Shown: positions 12,184-26,057, counted from the stretch's first letter. The stretch is 64,000 bases of DNA from Inonotus obliquus (GCA_032164295.1 JAJHTX010000007.1:744001-808000); one strand, 5' to 3'. A program made the numbers and translations. Notes: generated by a model not told the origin, from the sequence alone.

Positions 12184-12971
12184 GTCGATGTCTGTGATAG
12201 ACTCTTTGTTTTCTTGGATGACTGCTATGACCATATGATGGTTGACTCACGCATCACGCATACTATTATGGATGGATTCACTTCTCCAGCTTGACGTCTT
12301 CTTGTTGATGATAACCCCACCTTCTGCTGTCCAGCTCACCGCAACATTTCCATTCCTCAATTCCTAGTACCAGCCTTAATCTGTCACCATTCTCTTTCTA
12401 GTGTTCTTGACGGACTTGCTTGTATTCATAGACATTTTGTCTGAAATCTTGACCTATTGTAGATCTGTGCTCATTGCTATGGACTATTGTAGTATGATAT
12501 GATCCGGCAATGGTTGTTATTTCTGCACTGCAATTATAAGCCGATGTGATTGGAAAGATGCAAAATACTCACTGTAGCGCAGTGTACATTATCAGTCCCG
12601 CACGAATATCTCAGAGATCCATACAAGAATCCCGTAATTCGGGGCAAACGTCAGATCGTACAACTGAAAAATACTTTACGACTACTCACTGATATACCTA
12701 AAGAAAAATGAGACGCAGTGAGTTAGGATCAAGTAAGTTGTACTGACTGTTAGTCCCTGTCTCGTGTTTAGTGAGGGTGTGATTACATAATGCGGGACCG
12801 AGATGTTGCTTGTGAAAGCCACATGTGACTTGAATTCCTGTCACTCGACTCAAGCTTTCTGCTCTCTTTTCATTACTCGCACCTCATCCTTGCTCGCAAC
12901 GGTGTTGGCGACCCGTTTGCGCAGCCCATTCATCCCCTTTTGTATTGGTCGCCATCTGTTATAATTGAAAG
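12184..12971. other. Intergenic region
   Basis: 788 bases between the transcription factor stop and the Mlp1/Tpr start, both plus strand: 3' flank of the first and promoter of the second. I see no gene, RNA or repeat in it. Confidence 0.6.
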
Positions 12972-15900
12972 ATGCCTCCTAAACGAAGGAGCAAGAGGAA
13001 CGCCGACGCGGATAATGCGTCTGCGCGTTCGACGCCGCCTCCGCCTGGTTCTTTCACAATCGGACCATTACTCGAGGATATCAACACCGATGCGTTAGCG
13101 CAATTTTTTCCTGAAGCAACTTTCGAAACGCCTTCTGCTGCACTTGTCGTGCAATGTTACCAGCTTATTCTGGAACAAGCGAGGCAGTTGGATGAGAAGG
13201 AAGGGAATATCGAGAAACTTGAAGCTGAGGTTGAAAGGAAGGAGGTTGAGCTTGAACAGGCGTGTCAGGATAAGGAGAATTTGATCGAGGAACTTGATAC
13301 GGCTGCTAGTGACGTGAAAGAGAAACTTAAACAGGCTGAGGCGGAGAAGGAGGAAATTGGTGCGTTGGTGACGATGCTTTTGAGGAGTCACAGATTCTTA
13401 CATATCCGGTACCGGATCGCTTTGTTTAGCTGCCTCTCGTGCTGCGCTGCAAGCCGACTTGGAGAGGATCAACTCATCACAGTCGACCTCGTCACACGAA
13501 GTCGCCACGTTAAAGAAGAAGATTGAAGAGCTGGAACGAGAGAAGAGGGATTTGCTTACTGTGGTTAGCCGTCTCCAGGAGGATGCAGCTCAAAGGGAAG
13601 TGGATATCAACAATCTCCGGGAGAACTTGAAAACCGCGCGGAACGAGGCACAGGAGCTGGAGTCCAGTTTACGTGATATTCGGGCGACTGAAAGATCAAC
13701 AACTGTAAGTGGATTTTCTCACCGTTCATGAGCGCTTAGTGACTGATATATATTCTAGTTCAAAGTGGAGACGCTGACGCATCAGCTTCAACTCGCTAAG
13801 GATGAAAATGAACGTGCCAATGCTGAACTGGCGAAGAAGACTGAAGAATACTCGAGCTTCCGTCGGGACAAGCAGACCGAGCTCGTTCAGTTGACTTCTG
13901 AACTTGATTCCGTGAAGCAAACGTACAATCAGACTCTAATGAACCTTCGCACTCTTCAAACATCGCACACTTCACAAACCCAACAACTATCGCAAGCTTT
14001 ACAAAAGGTGCAGGACCTGACCGGCCGACTAGCAGATCAGGAAGCCGGATATTCTAGTGAAACCAATAATCTTCGTCGACTCATACAGATGCTGGAAGGA
14101 CGGGAGAAGGAGGCGAAAGATATTGTTGCTGGGATTGAGAAAGAGTGGGAAAAAGTGGGTGAAAAGGCTGCGGCTAAAGAACAGAAGCTTCGCGATGCAT
14201 TGGAAGCAGAGCAGAAGAGAACGAAGGAGCTCGAGGATGAGGTTGAGAATTTGAGGAGCGTTTTGGATCACGTCAATTCAGGCGAGCTTCCTGCTCCGTC
14301 AGGAACACAAGCATCCCCGAATGTATCTTCGGACAGTCTGTTCAGCTTCAGTCCGAACATTTCGATGATCAACCGCATGCAGAAGAGCGGTAAGACGTTC
14401 ACCGAAGTGTATACGGAATACGTCAAGATGCAAGGCGAATTGGCTAAAAAGCAACGCGACGTGGAATATCTTAACCAGACGCTTGAAAGTATCCTTAGTG
14501 AACTCGAAGAAAAGGTATGTTTATCTCCCCCCCCCAGTCCGAACGTTCCTTGCTCACATTGTTTTAGTCCCCGATTCTCGCTCGTCAGACATTGGAGATC
14601 GAGACACTGAGGGGAGAGTCTGACCAGCTTGCTACGCAACTTTCTCGCACGATTGCTGAACGTGATGCGGCCCTGGCCCAACTTAGGGGTGCCAATCAAA
14701 CCCAGGAGGCCATCAAGCAAGAGAACAAGCTACTGGAAGACCAGGCGAATGACCTCAGTAAACAACTCAAGACTGTCCTCAAGGAGCTAGGTCGATTGCA
14801 TGACGCGACTCTGCCTTCTGATGAAGACATGGCGGATATTCAACCTGCCAAGAACGTCGATGAGTTCATTACGAACAACCTTGTCAAGTATAAATCGATC
14901 GATGCCTTGCAAGACAGGAACCGTCAGCTTCTTCATCTCTCTCGTTCACTCAGCAATGAGATGGAGACAAAAGAGGCACAACTTAGGGGAGACCTTGAGG
15001 CTGAGCAGAATGAGGCTGTCCGTGAGGCGCATGAGGCGATTCAGGTTTTGCAAGAGCAATTGCAGAGCACGAGGGCGAGTCAACAGGCTACAATTGAGGC
15101 GTATAAAAAGGAGCGGGATACTTTGAAAACCATGCTTGCCCGATACGAACGTGGTGGAGGAATACCAGGCACGGGCGAAAAGGAAGCAGGAGATGTGTCG
15201 GTTCAAATGAATGGCATTTCTCGTGAGCCAACTGCGACTGAGAAGGAACTCGAGGAAACCCGCAGCCAAACTGAAGCTTATCGAAAGGAGATGGATGTTG
15301 ATGCTGTTAAACTCCGCGAGGAAGTGTCGCAATACCAGCATGAGACTAGCCAACTCAGTGCAGCACTTGCGAAAGCGAACGCGAGGATCGAATTCCTCAA
15401 TGGTGAGTTGTCTGGTGTTTCTCCTGCGTTGTTTTGAGCTAACTTTCTATCCTTTTCTCTAGAGCGACATCGTATGGCTCAGGAGCAATACATCATGCAC
15501 GAACGGGAAGCTCAAAATCTTCAGAAACGGAATCAGCAACTACATGAACAGTATACTCGGTTGGATATTGCTTGCAATCATGCCTCCGAAGAATTAGCTA
15601 CCGCGAATAGCCAGATCGAACGATTACGAAATGAGTGCTCTAATCTTCGTGCAGAGAAGAAGATTTGGGAGGTATGTCAATTGAGAACTCCGGTTTTCGT
15701 CTAGAGCATTGAACTGTGGCGCAGAACGTCCAAACCCGTTTACTCGATGAGAACAAGGTCTTATCGCTCGAGAGGTCGCGCATGGCAGACTTAATCGCCA
15801 ACGTCCAGAAGATGCATAACGATATCGACAGGGCGAACGAGAGTGACAGGCGAAGATTTGAGTCGCAGGTTCATGCCTTGGAGAATCAAGCGTACGCTTC

Positions 15901-18900
15901 CATTCTTCCACTGGTTTAGTGTTGACATGCTAATAGTATTCTAGTCAGGACCTGAAGACACAACTTTCCCGTGAGCGCGACACTATCCGCCAGATCTCGA
16001 TGCAGAAGGATCTTGAAGTGCATGAGCTTCGAACGAAGGTTGATCGATCGGTAAGTTTGGTAATTCGATGCTGCATCACATGAAGCTAACTCTCATTTCA
16101 GGTGGATAACCTCTCAAAGGCTCGTGAGGCACTTGTTGAAGCTGAAACCAGCCGAAAACACTTCCAGGAACGGGTGCAAGAGCTTGTCAAGCAGGTGCAG
16201 GTCAATGAAGAGAAACTCGCAGTATACGAGCGTCGTACTTCGGTTACTGTTACGTCTGGTACCGTTCCCTCGCGCTCGACTGGCGACGCTTCAGACCAGG
16301 AACTTAAGGTAGAGATTGCGGAACTTCGGTAAGTTCAATTCTCGATTGGTCATCGGATGTATATACTGACAGGATTGTGTAGGGCTGCACTGAAGGCTGC
16401 CGAGGTTGATCTGACCGCGGCACGTAGTCACGTACAGCAATTCCAGGAGATCAGCCAAGCAAGTGAAGCCGCTCTTCAATCACTTTCCTCGACACATGAT
16501 GAGTATAAGGCTTCAACTGAAGCGCAGATCGCCAAGTTCGAAGTACGTTTGAAGTGCATCCTTTTATCTCTAGATCTAACGTCCATCGCTGCCAGGCTGA
16601 GCGGAAAGCTCTTGAGGAGAAGATCACATCTATGCAAGAGGAGTTTACCCGGCTTACTGAGAAGAACAATGAGATACAGCAGACCATGGAGAAGGAGCGG
16701 GCTTCGTTCGCGGAAGACAAGAGGTTGTTGGAGGACACTATCATCGACATCACTAATGCTGAAGCGAGCTCGCGTACTGATCAGGCGTCGAGGGAGAGTG
16801 AGTTGCGCGAGCAGATGGAGCGTGCTAAGGTTAGTATTGTTAACCTTACATTGAAACGTGTGATTGACGTACTGTTTTAAGGCCGCTGAAGAGAAGTACG
16901 CTCGTGAAGTTGTTGCCCATGCGGAGTCTATCAAAGCCGTCGACACTCTTAAGGCGGAACTTAGCGAAACGCGTGTGTCTCTACGTGAGAAGGCCAATCA
17001 GGCAGAGACGGCCCAAGCGAAGTTCACTTCGTCAGAGGCCAGCTGGAACCAGCAACGAGAGGTACTTGATAAGGAGATCACCGACCTCACATCTCGGTAA
17101 GCTCTATTGTATCAAATTCTTCTCTCGAACTCCTTCTTAAACAATTGTTAAGTTGTAAGGATCTCTCTGCGCAAAACAGTCTACTCCATCAACACCTGGA
17201 ATCCGTCAGCTCACAAGCTTCCCGCATACGGCAAGCAGCGGATTCGGATGTAAATATGCCAGACACGACCGAAGGTGATGAAACTGATGGGCGTATTGCG
17301 GAGCTGCGTTCTGTCGTTGCTTACTTGCGTAAGGAGAAGGAGATCGTTGACCTTCAACTGGAACTCGCCAAGCAGGAGAGCGCGCGACAAAGATCGCAGA
17401 TCGATCATCTTAGCCAGGCGCTTGAAGAGACAAGGACGGCTCTGTCTACTGTAAGCTCTTCCAAGACATTTCAGATATATGGAGTACTGATATACTTCGA
17501 AGGAACGCGAGGAGGCCGCGAAAGCAGTCAGCAACTCTGCGGAGCATGCCGAGTTACTGGAGAGAATCAACCAGCTCAACATTCTTCGTGAAAGTAACGC
17601 GACGCTGCGTGCAGAAAGCGAAGCACACGCTCGGAAAGCACGTCAACTGGAGACGTCACTAAATCAACTTCAGTCTGAATTAAATCCGCTTAAGGAAGAG
17701 GCTAAGACTCTTCGTGCTGAGTTGGACGCGAAGGATGGTCAGATTGGGCGACTTGAGGATGAGAATCGACAGTGGAAGGAGCGGAATACGCAGCTTCTTA
17801 CGAAGGTGTGTTTGTTGGTTTCATCTCAGTTGTTAACATGTCTTGATCATATATTAGTACAATCGCATCGACCCGAACGATGTGCAAGCACTCAAAGACG
17901 AGATTGAAGACTTGCAAATCGATCTTCGCAAAGCCGAGGAAGAAAAAGCGGCTTACACTACTGAGAAAGAAGCTCAGGCTAAACTGGTACGTCCACTTTG
18001 GTTTCGGTTTCGCTGAATGATGTCTCATTAACAATTCTACTGGTACAGCTTGAAGACACACAGAATACTTTGACCGAGTTCAGAACGAAATACGCGTCTC
18101 TTGGTCAAGAATCTCGAAACCGATTAGGACAGTTGAATCAACAGATCTCCAAGCTGAATGAAATTATCGCGGAGTTGCGGAAGCAAATCAAGGACTTGAC
18201 GGATGAGAAGGAACGACTGGCCAGCCAAGCGACAGTTGCGGCGCCATCCGATTCGAGTGCCGAGGTTGAATCGCTGAAGACTCAGCTCACAGCTGCGCTT
18301 CAAGAAAAGGAGACATCCGCGAAGGTGTTAGCAGATGAGATGAGCAAGGCGGCGAAGGCAGCAGCTGAGCACGACGCTGCTCTTGTGAGTATTCTGATTG
18401 GTCAGGCGTTTGTGTGATTACTGATATTTAACCCATTTTTAGTCTGCTCTTCGGGAAGAGCTGGATAAATTGCTTGCTGAGAAATCATCTGGCCAGAGTT
18501 CTACGGCTCCAGCAGCTGAGTCTGGGGATGCCGCTCAAGTTCGTCAGCAGTTCGAGACTGAGATAGCTGAACTGACGAAGGCCCGGGACGAGGCCCTCGC
18601 ACGTGCGAAGAACGCTGAAGAACGCGGGGTCAAGATTCTGAATGAAGCACGGAACATCCGCTTACAGAACGTGAGTCTTCGCATTTATTGATACCTTAAA
18701 ACGCAATCGCAATTAACACTTGAATAGGAGAAATTCCATGCTCGAATAGCTGAGAACGAGAAGCGACGAATCGCGGAAGCTGAGAAGCTCACCACGTTGA
18801 ACGAGAAGCACAAGCAAGAACTGGAGCAGGCTGTGGCTGCCGCTACGGAGAAACTACGCGCTGAATTGCAGAACCCAGGTTCTGATACGACGGAAGTCAC

Positions 18901-19786
18901 TGCTCGGCATGCGGAGGAGCTCCGTGCGCTAGAAGCGAAACTTGTGGCGAAGCATGAGGAGGAACTCAAAGCTGCGATTGCAAAGGCACGGGAAGAGGCC
19001 AAATCAGAAGCTGTGAAGGCAGGTGCTTCTACTGCGCAGAGTCAGGACATGATCTCGAAGGAAGAGCACGAACAGGCTCTAAAGGCAGCGACTGAACGTG
19101 GTAGGATGGAGTCTACAACCAAGATAAAGTTGAAGGACGGCATGCTCCAGAAAGCCCAGACGAATGTGAAGCATTTAGAAGCACAGATAAAGGCATGGCG
19201 GGAAGCTGGTATCATCCCTGCGAACGCTCCCACGATTCCTCCTGGTTCTGTTGCTACACCTACGAAAGTTGCTGGGGGAATTCCTGCGAAACCGGTTCCT
19301 GCAGCAGGTGCATCGACAACCGCAGCCGCTGGTGGAGCTACTGCAACCCCAGGTGCAACAAGTGGTTCTGCCCACGCAGCCGGGCCGTCAACTGCAACGA
19401 CAGCTACACCTGCAGCTCTTCCCAAGAAACCAACGATTGGTAGTCTCGCCGCTGCCGCTCACGATGCCAGCGCTCGTGGTGGACGCGGTGGTGTCGTCCG
19501 TGGAGTACGTGGTGCGCGCGGTGTTGCCCGAGGTGGTGCAGTTCGGGGAGGAGCACCTGCTGCAATTGCCCATGCTGCCGCTGCGAATGCTGCAGGCGCT
19601 CCAGATGGTGGAGTCTCCATCATGGGTGCTGCAGCGAAGAGGGCACGAGAAGAAACAACCGAAAACGCAGCTGAATCGCTTGCGAAACGTATAAAACCTG
19701 CTGAAGGCGCTGCAGGTGTTGCAAAACCGGTCGCGTTACGGCGGGATCGGATAGCCACTACTCCTACTACAAACCCTCAATCATAG
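12972..19786 (+). CDS. MLP1: Nuclear basket nucleoporin Mlp1/Tpr
   Basis: A coiled-coil filament protein of the nuclear pore basket, acting in mRNA export quality control and chromatin tethering. Seventeen exons: 12972-13359, 13430-13704, 13759-14514, 14568-15402, 15463-15671, 15725-15891, 15945-16050, 16102-16328, 16383-16542, 16596-16829, 16882-17096, 17153-17450, 17503-17805, 17858-17986, 18049-18384, 18443-18670 and 18728-19786. They sum to 1,974 residues, the family size. Residues from about 60 to 1700 are nearly continuous heptad coiled coil, with the conserved ILARQTLEIETLR segment. The C-terminal 300 residues change to Ala/Pro/Thr-rich sequence with an RGG-like patch (about 1870-1896) and KR-rich nuclear signals. 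The start MPPKRRSKRN follows an in-frame-stop-containing leader. Confidence 0.93.
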
Positions 19787-19983
19787 TAGTTATTTTTCCC
19801 CTCTCATCAATTTGTTTATCTTAGTCTCAGTAATGGCATGTGTCTGTATTTTGTATCTCTAGACTCTAGCTCTTTTTCTTTTCTTTTTCTTTTCTTTTCC
19901 TTTCTACCGCAATTGGCAATAGATCTGCATGATCGGCGCTCTAGATCTCGGCGATTGACCAAGTGCACGTGCTTTGAGCCTTT

Positions 19984-22900
19984 ATGAGTGACCTCGATGT
20001 CAATGACAGTGAGCGACCAAGAAAATGCAGAAAAATCGTGAACAACAAAGGTAGCGTTGGCTTTGCTAGTTTAGAGTCTTGAAAGTGCATATCTAAACGT
20101 GAACTACAGATGATGTGCTCAGAGCTCTCCTACATGAAGAAATTGACATTGAAATTGGCATACGGACTCGGTTACAAGAGACTGTCGAGTCTCGCCTTGC
20201 ATGGGCACTTGTCCTCCAAGATGTGCTTGAGAAGCGGTTGCTGACAGCGGAAGGGCAGGTGAAGCAAGGTATTTCTTCTCAGTAAAATCATAGTTCCTCC
20301 AGATGGACTGAAATTCATCTGTAGAAGGTCCAAACCAGTTCTCTGACATGGCCATCGCTGCCTACAAAGCAGCCAACACTTCATCTGAGCTCTTTTTCCC
20401 AATAGAACCCCCGGGACTCTTCTCTGCTGTGGAAAGTCAGACTACCCAAGGTCGGGCGAACGATCCTGGTAGAAGTCCAGTGCAGGAGACGCATCGATCT
20501 CGACACGCAACTCGTCCTCACGCTCAATTGCACCATGGAGATCGAGTTGTGAAAGAACCGAACAAATATCTCTACTTGCGTGACTCAACGGCTACGCCGA
20601 CTATGATATACAAAATCGCTTGTCCAGATTGTCATCGTTCGGATTTCCCGCGTCTTCAAGGTCTTCTAAATCATTGTCGACTGAAGCATCAACGCGAATT
20701 TGCGAGTCACGATGAATGCGTTCAAGCGTGTGCGATTGTTGTTCCTGAAGAAGAACAGTCGTTTGTGATGGAGCATGGATTAGAGGTGTTAGGTATGAGT
20801 GCTAGTTTGCAGAGGTTGTTTAAGATGGCCGTAGGGGCGTATGAGGGGATTGTAACTGTGTCGGAAGCGGAGGGGGCGGACGAGATTTCGAAACTTGTTA
20901 GACCTCGGTCGATGAGTAAAGGGAAGGAGGAGAAGGCGAAAGAGGATAGGGAAGAACCGGCATTCGTGACGAAGACGCTAGGTCATCATAAGGATACTCC
21001 AGCTCTTGCACCGTTCCTTGGAAGGGCTCCGAAGAAGAGACAGATCCATGTCTATGATGGTGATGAGCCTCTCGACATTATTAGCGTCGACGACAACGTC
21101 CGAATGTGTCGTTGGAGGATGCCTCACCAGGACCAGGAGTGCTGCATTGCCGGAGAAGTTGTTCGCAAAGATGCTCTATCAGATGACGAGCTTGGAGATT
21201 TGACAGAGAAAATCTCGGAATCAAAGGGGCCACTGAAAGCTTATGAAGGCAGTAGATTCCACATTCCGTTAAGATTAATAATCAGCGACCATAGCCTTCG
21301 TCTGCCAGAAGGTATGCTTTTTGTATGTCGGTCTTGCGACTTTCCTCTCATTGGTTAACATCTAGAGGCTCAATCAGGCGGAGCGACTCACAAATGGTTA
21401 CTCTCTGTTTCAACAGCGTCTTATGTAGGTCTTCATACCAATGTTAATTCGCGGTATACTGAATTCTGCCTAAAGAGTTTACATATAAGTACAGTACTCA
21501 AGAAGATAACAGTTGCCTCCGCGTCAGAACCTGCTCCGTCCACCTTTACTACCCCCTTGTCCGTAACTGAACCCCCATTCTGTGTGATGGGTACTGCGGA
21601 CAAGTCGTTCCTCGCACAGATTATTCTGGAATGGGTTGGGATGCGGAATAAACCTACGCAGGTCGAGCATTGGGTTGAAGTAAGTCGCTATTACAATCTC
21701 TTGAGATTGATAGATTCTGATAAGTTATCCGCAGCTACATGAGGGTAAATCCGCACGACCGATTAAAGGAGATGAGCAAGTGCTTGATGTCGAGCTGGAC
21801 AGACATACGGAAGTCATTCCCCGCAGGAATGACGTCTGGAAAGTAGATTGGTCCACGAAAGTGGACAAAGATTCCAAACCAAATCAGCGAGAGGAAATAT
21901 GCGAAACCACGAGCATGAATGGCCCAGGTAACGAATCGTGTTTGCCAGAGCGTTGGATATGCTGACGTGTTATTAGTTCCAGAATGGGTGCAACGACTGC
22001 GAGAGATCGTGCAGAAGTTTCCGATGACCGCACAGGGTTCGTATATTTTTTGTATAGCGTGTATTTTTCTGATAGCGTTCTTTCTCCGAGAAGACGCTAG
22101 GTTGCGTAAAATTCCCCAAGTCCCATATTTCCTCCCTCTCACGACCCAGCACTTTTTGAGTTTGGTTGAGGGGAGGCGTAAGGCTATTGAGGTACGTAAA
22201 CCCGCCCTGCGAGCGGATTGTACATTTTTGTAATCTATCAATTCTTCAGTGGGGACGAGCGTGTGCAATATGGGAAGATTTCAAAGCTTCTACCCCAGAA
22301 AAGGATATAAATGCTCAAGATGCGGAAGCGTCTGATTCTATCTCGAGAATATTCGGGCCAATAGACGTGTATCGCTGGATGAAGGCTGAATGTCTCTTCC
22401 TAGGTGGCGCTCCGCAGCGTAATACATCAACCAAACCTCATAGGGCAGTACCGGATGCGTTCTGTGGTATCTGTGGTTTGCGGCCGTCAGCTCACCGGAA
22501 AGGAAAGGGAGGGCGTACAAAGGACACAGAAGATGGTCCTTCCGCGCGAGTATGTGAGCGACCGTCTTGGGTGGGAAGGATGCCTATCATGAATGCACAG
22601 AACTTCCTTGCAAACCAGTCGCAAATCGTTGAACGCCGTCCAACATTCGACTCACTATCTAAGGTTTCGCCCAGTCGTCTGCTTGAGAAAATCAATCCTG
22701 CGCTGGTGATTGGTGTTCGGCGAGTTGTATCAGCGTTAAAGTTGCCTTCATTTCCATGCCCGAGTATCCCGCTATCGCCTGGAATTTTGCCAACGAAAGA
22801 AGATCGGGAAGCAGAGCTTATGCCGTATGTTGTACTATCGGCGTCACTACGTGCTCTCATACATTCCCTGGTTTGCGGAGGATTGCAAGTGATAGAGAGC

Positions 22901-23143
22901 AAGTCCGATGGTTCAGCCAAACCAATTATCGCAGGCTCTAACGTATCGCATGGGTCAAAGAAGCGTCTTCTAGTGCCCGTACACATTTTACGAGGACTAG
23001 TTGATGGTGCAACGAAGAAAGGCCATCGCGAGTTGTATCAAGCGCTCCTCTTGTCCATGGCCCGCCTTGGTGTCGATATAGAGGATGTCCAATCCCCCTC
23101 AGCCTTCATTGGTTCATCCGGAGGCCCTAGTAGCAATAACTGA
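19984..23143 (+). CDS. YEATS-domain protein, YEATS2-like
   Basis: Likely an acyl-lysine histone reader and subunit of a chromatin-modifying complex. Nine exons total 907 residues: 19984-20050, 20110-20268, 20325-21311, 21366-21428, 21495-21679, 21735-21927, 21977-22036, 22076-22191 and 22250-23143. Residues 20-75 form a helical segment. Near 20620 is a C2H2-like module (CPDCHRSDFPRLQGLLNHCR, then LKH) typical of YEATS2-like proteins rather than Yaf9 or Taf14. A YEATS core follows (IPLRLIISDHS; THKWLLSV; TEPPFCVMGTADKSFLAQII). The C-terminal third has a CGIC motif and conserved helices. The 21428/21495 junction was chosen to keep the YEATS strand in frame. Assigning it to a fungal ATAC-like complex is inference. 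Confidence 0.8.
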
Positions 23144-23662
23144 AGACCCGCGTGGTTCCGATCACAAAGAAACACGCGAGTCCGACGCAAAATGAAATCC
23201 TAAATCTCCGCAATCGGTAGCGATAGGCGTCAGGGTAGAGACTGGTAGAGATGGAAGCATTATCCCACTTGACAACGAGATTATGGAGCCGTGGGTAACG
23301 ATTGCCTATTTTGTATAGTGATTTTTCAGGTTCGCGGATAATGACCTAATCATGGGCAAACGGAGTGCTCAAAAAGTCGGAAGGAAGGCAGGGTCTTTGA
23401 GCTTATTTGGTGCGAGCTCATCGCGATGAAAATTGAACTCCGTGCCTTTCCATATGGCTAAAGTTCTCGTCTCGGCTGCTGCTCATTTCCGTCGTCTGTT
23501 TTTAACCTTCCTCGATCACTTGCTCTTGGTTCTTTATCACCCTACCCTGCTGTCCACTGGCGCTTCCCCTCCTTCTCTTCTCCCTCACCGGCCTGGACAA
23601 CACTCTATCTCAGCCTCATCGAGGCAAATAACATCGGACTAGTCAGTTTAGCCATCTTGAAG
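23144..23662. other. Intergenic region
   Basis: 519 bases upstream of the DUF6534 gene. A pyrimidine-rich stretch (about 23500-23600) precedes the start codon, common in fungal promoters. Nothing else could be supported. Confidence 0.55.
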
Positions 23663-25557
23663 ATGTTTGATACAACGCTTGGGGCAGCCTTCATTGGCTT
23701 TGCCGTATCCGCTGTGTATGCTTTTGCACCTTTCTGTCAATGCATACACGTTACTCATTCTATTTCTTGTGCAGCCTATATGGTGTACTCCTCGTTCAGA
23801 TGCACTCTTACTACCAGCGATATAGTTCAGATCGACCACTCTACAAAATACTTGTACGTATATACACATACTAGTTATTTGAATGTGATGCTCATGTTTT
23901 GTGTTTGTGTAGGTTGCTACTGTTTGGTTAGTAGCGATCTATCCTTTTCGTACGACAGACAGTCATAAATGGGCCCAGGGTATTGGAGACTATACATTCG
24001 GCTTTTGCAGGGCATGTTGTGTATCATTATGCGATCAGGTGAGCATCCATTGCGCATCTTTGTACTTCTCAGTTGACCGCGCTATACAGCTCTTTTGGAA
24101 ACAGCTTCGCCTTGCTCGTCCCGACTTGGACATCCATTGTGAGCCTCTAAGACCTTATTCATCGTCCTGGCTGATTTTATTTGACTGCCGCCTAGTCGCA
24201 AATTCTTGTAGGGGTACGCCATACTCAACGCCTGGAAAGATATTGCCCTAATTTCTCAGAAAGGCTTGCATTTCAGTATTAGTAAAATGGTGAGTCCGTA
24301 GCATGGTTGATTGACACTTGTTGACCTCAGTCGCAGCGCGTTCACAATACGAGTATGGAGATGTGAGCTTCACTGAGATTTGATCCCTCAAACTGCGAGC
24401 TGAAACCTTCTGTAGTCAGCAACAAGAACGTTATTCTGACGGGTTGTATTGTAAGTTTCAATGAATTGTGCGGATCTTGATATCTCTGACACATCCGCAG
24501 TTGCTTCTGAGCGTAGCTATTCTTGGTATGGAAAATTTCCGGAGCTATTGAGTAACTGGAGCTCATACGGGACTCAGTGTTGTCCGTGATCTTAACGATC
24601 CAAGCCTTCTCTCTGGATACATTTGCCGATCAGCCGAAATTGATTGGTATTACGACTGCGACGCTCGCAACAAGTTTTGTCACCGATCTGGTGATTGCCG
24701 CATCACTCACATATTATTTACATCATCTACGAAATACGTTTTCGTCAAATACGCTCATTAATGGGTTAATTGCGTATTCACTGGAGACAGGCGCGATCAC
24801 TACGTGGGATACTCGACTTTCTATGGTTTGCTACGATGTGACTAACAACTTGTTCCCCTAGCGTTGTTGGAGTCGCGACACTGGCCTCTGTAAGTTAAAT
24901 CAACCGAGATAGCATGATATCCCGTCAACTGATGGAATAATAGTTCAATGTGCTACCCACAACGTTCATTTACATAGCGCTATATTTCGTCTTATCCAAG
25001 CGTACGTGAAAATATTTTCCTTGTGGGCACCATCCTTAAACTATGGAACCTTCCTTAGTCTACAGTAATTCACTGCTTGCGACACTGAACACCCGACGCA
25101 ATGTTCGCGGGAGGGGGACAGATAGGGAGCCGGGCACACACGGGGAATTCACTATTGTGCACTCCAATGGGCACATACAAACAACACAGAGTATATTTGG
25201 TCAGGTAGACTGGTCCAAGGTAACTTATGCATTTGTTTATGTTGCGGCGATTGAGCTGACATGCTTTGACTTGTTCTACAGCAACCAGCAGATATTGAAG
25301 TGAATGTTCTTAAGGAGGTTTGCTCTGACGTACGTCCCGATGACTTTTTCTTTCTCATCAGAACAAGTAGAGAATCTGATGCAATCGTCTTCCATCTCCA
25401 GCGCCAACAAGCCAAGTCCGTGGATAGTCCAGACTCGGACTGCAAATATTCCCAGTTCTCACAAGATCGGGAAGCTCACGGAGGATCAACGGAGGAGGCT
25501 GGTGCCGTGACTGACCGAAATGGTTTACGACCCCCAGAACGTGTTGCTTGGTTTTAG
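23663..25557 (+). CDS. DUF6534 seven-helix membrane protein
   Basis: A member of the large Agaricomycete DUF6534 membrane family, function unknown. Fifteen exons sum to 379 residues: 23663-23715, 23775-23853, 23913-23926, 23979-24038, 24090-24138, 24196-24213, 24264-24289, 24331-24362, 24416-24450, 24501-24525, 24578-24803, 24862-24889, 24944-25001, 25059-25219 and 25282-25557. Family landmarks in order: GVLLVQMHSYY, VLETIHSAFAGHVVYHYAI, ALLVPTWTSI, AFTIRVWR, SNKNVILTGCI, LSVILTIQAFSLDTFA, SLTYYLHHLR and YSNSLLATLNTRR. The C-terminal tail (about 110 residues) is hydrophilic. Exons of 14 and 18 bases make it look broken at first, but every junction is phase-consistent, so I regard it as intact. 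Confidence 0.85.
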
Positions 25558-26057
25558 GCTTTCCGAGTCATTAATTTCTTCTGTCATCAAAGCTTGTCCT
25601 TTCCTTGTCTCTTGTTCTATAGCGAATATGATATGGACCTCTGCAATATGCTGTCGTCGTTATACGATGCTATCCTCGCTCCTTCCTACTTTCCATCCTT
25701 CCAGCTCGAACGATATTTTGAGTTTTTGTTATTGCTTTCAATTATGTATCTATGGGTAGAGCGGTTTTCGCTATTTTGTTTGAGCCTTTGAGGCCGGCCT
25801 TGTCATCACAAGTCTTATAATGTTTTCGATGCTGTTTTGCTACGGTATACAAATAGTGTATTCAATTCAATCTTTACCCTGACTGAGAGCTTGATTGGCC
25901 ATTAACCGCTCGTCAAATAAATTATAATACAATAATTGAATAAATGTCTGAAATGTCTGACCAAGCATGTCTGAATGCACGTGATTCTGAGCTGCGTTAC
26001 GTCACGCGATATTTGACTTGCAGAGCGTCACCTCATCTCACACTGCTCACAACCGCG
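25558..26057. other. Intergenic region, FEN1 promoter
   Basis: 500 bases. An ACGCGA core (26004-26009), resembling the fungal MluI cell-cycle box, lies about 50 bases before the FEN1 ATG. That would fit S-phase expression of a replication nuclease, but a single degenerate site is weak evidence. Confidence 0.4.

Noticed and set aside
24139..24600. Decayed segment of the DUF6534 gene
   Set aside because: Splitting it into small exons rebuilds the expected helices (AFTIRVWR, SNKNVILTGCI) in phase throughout.
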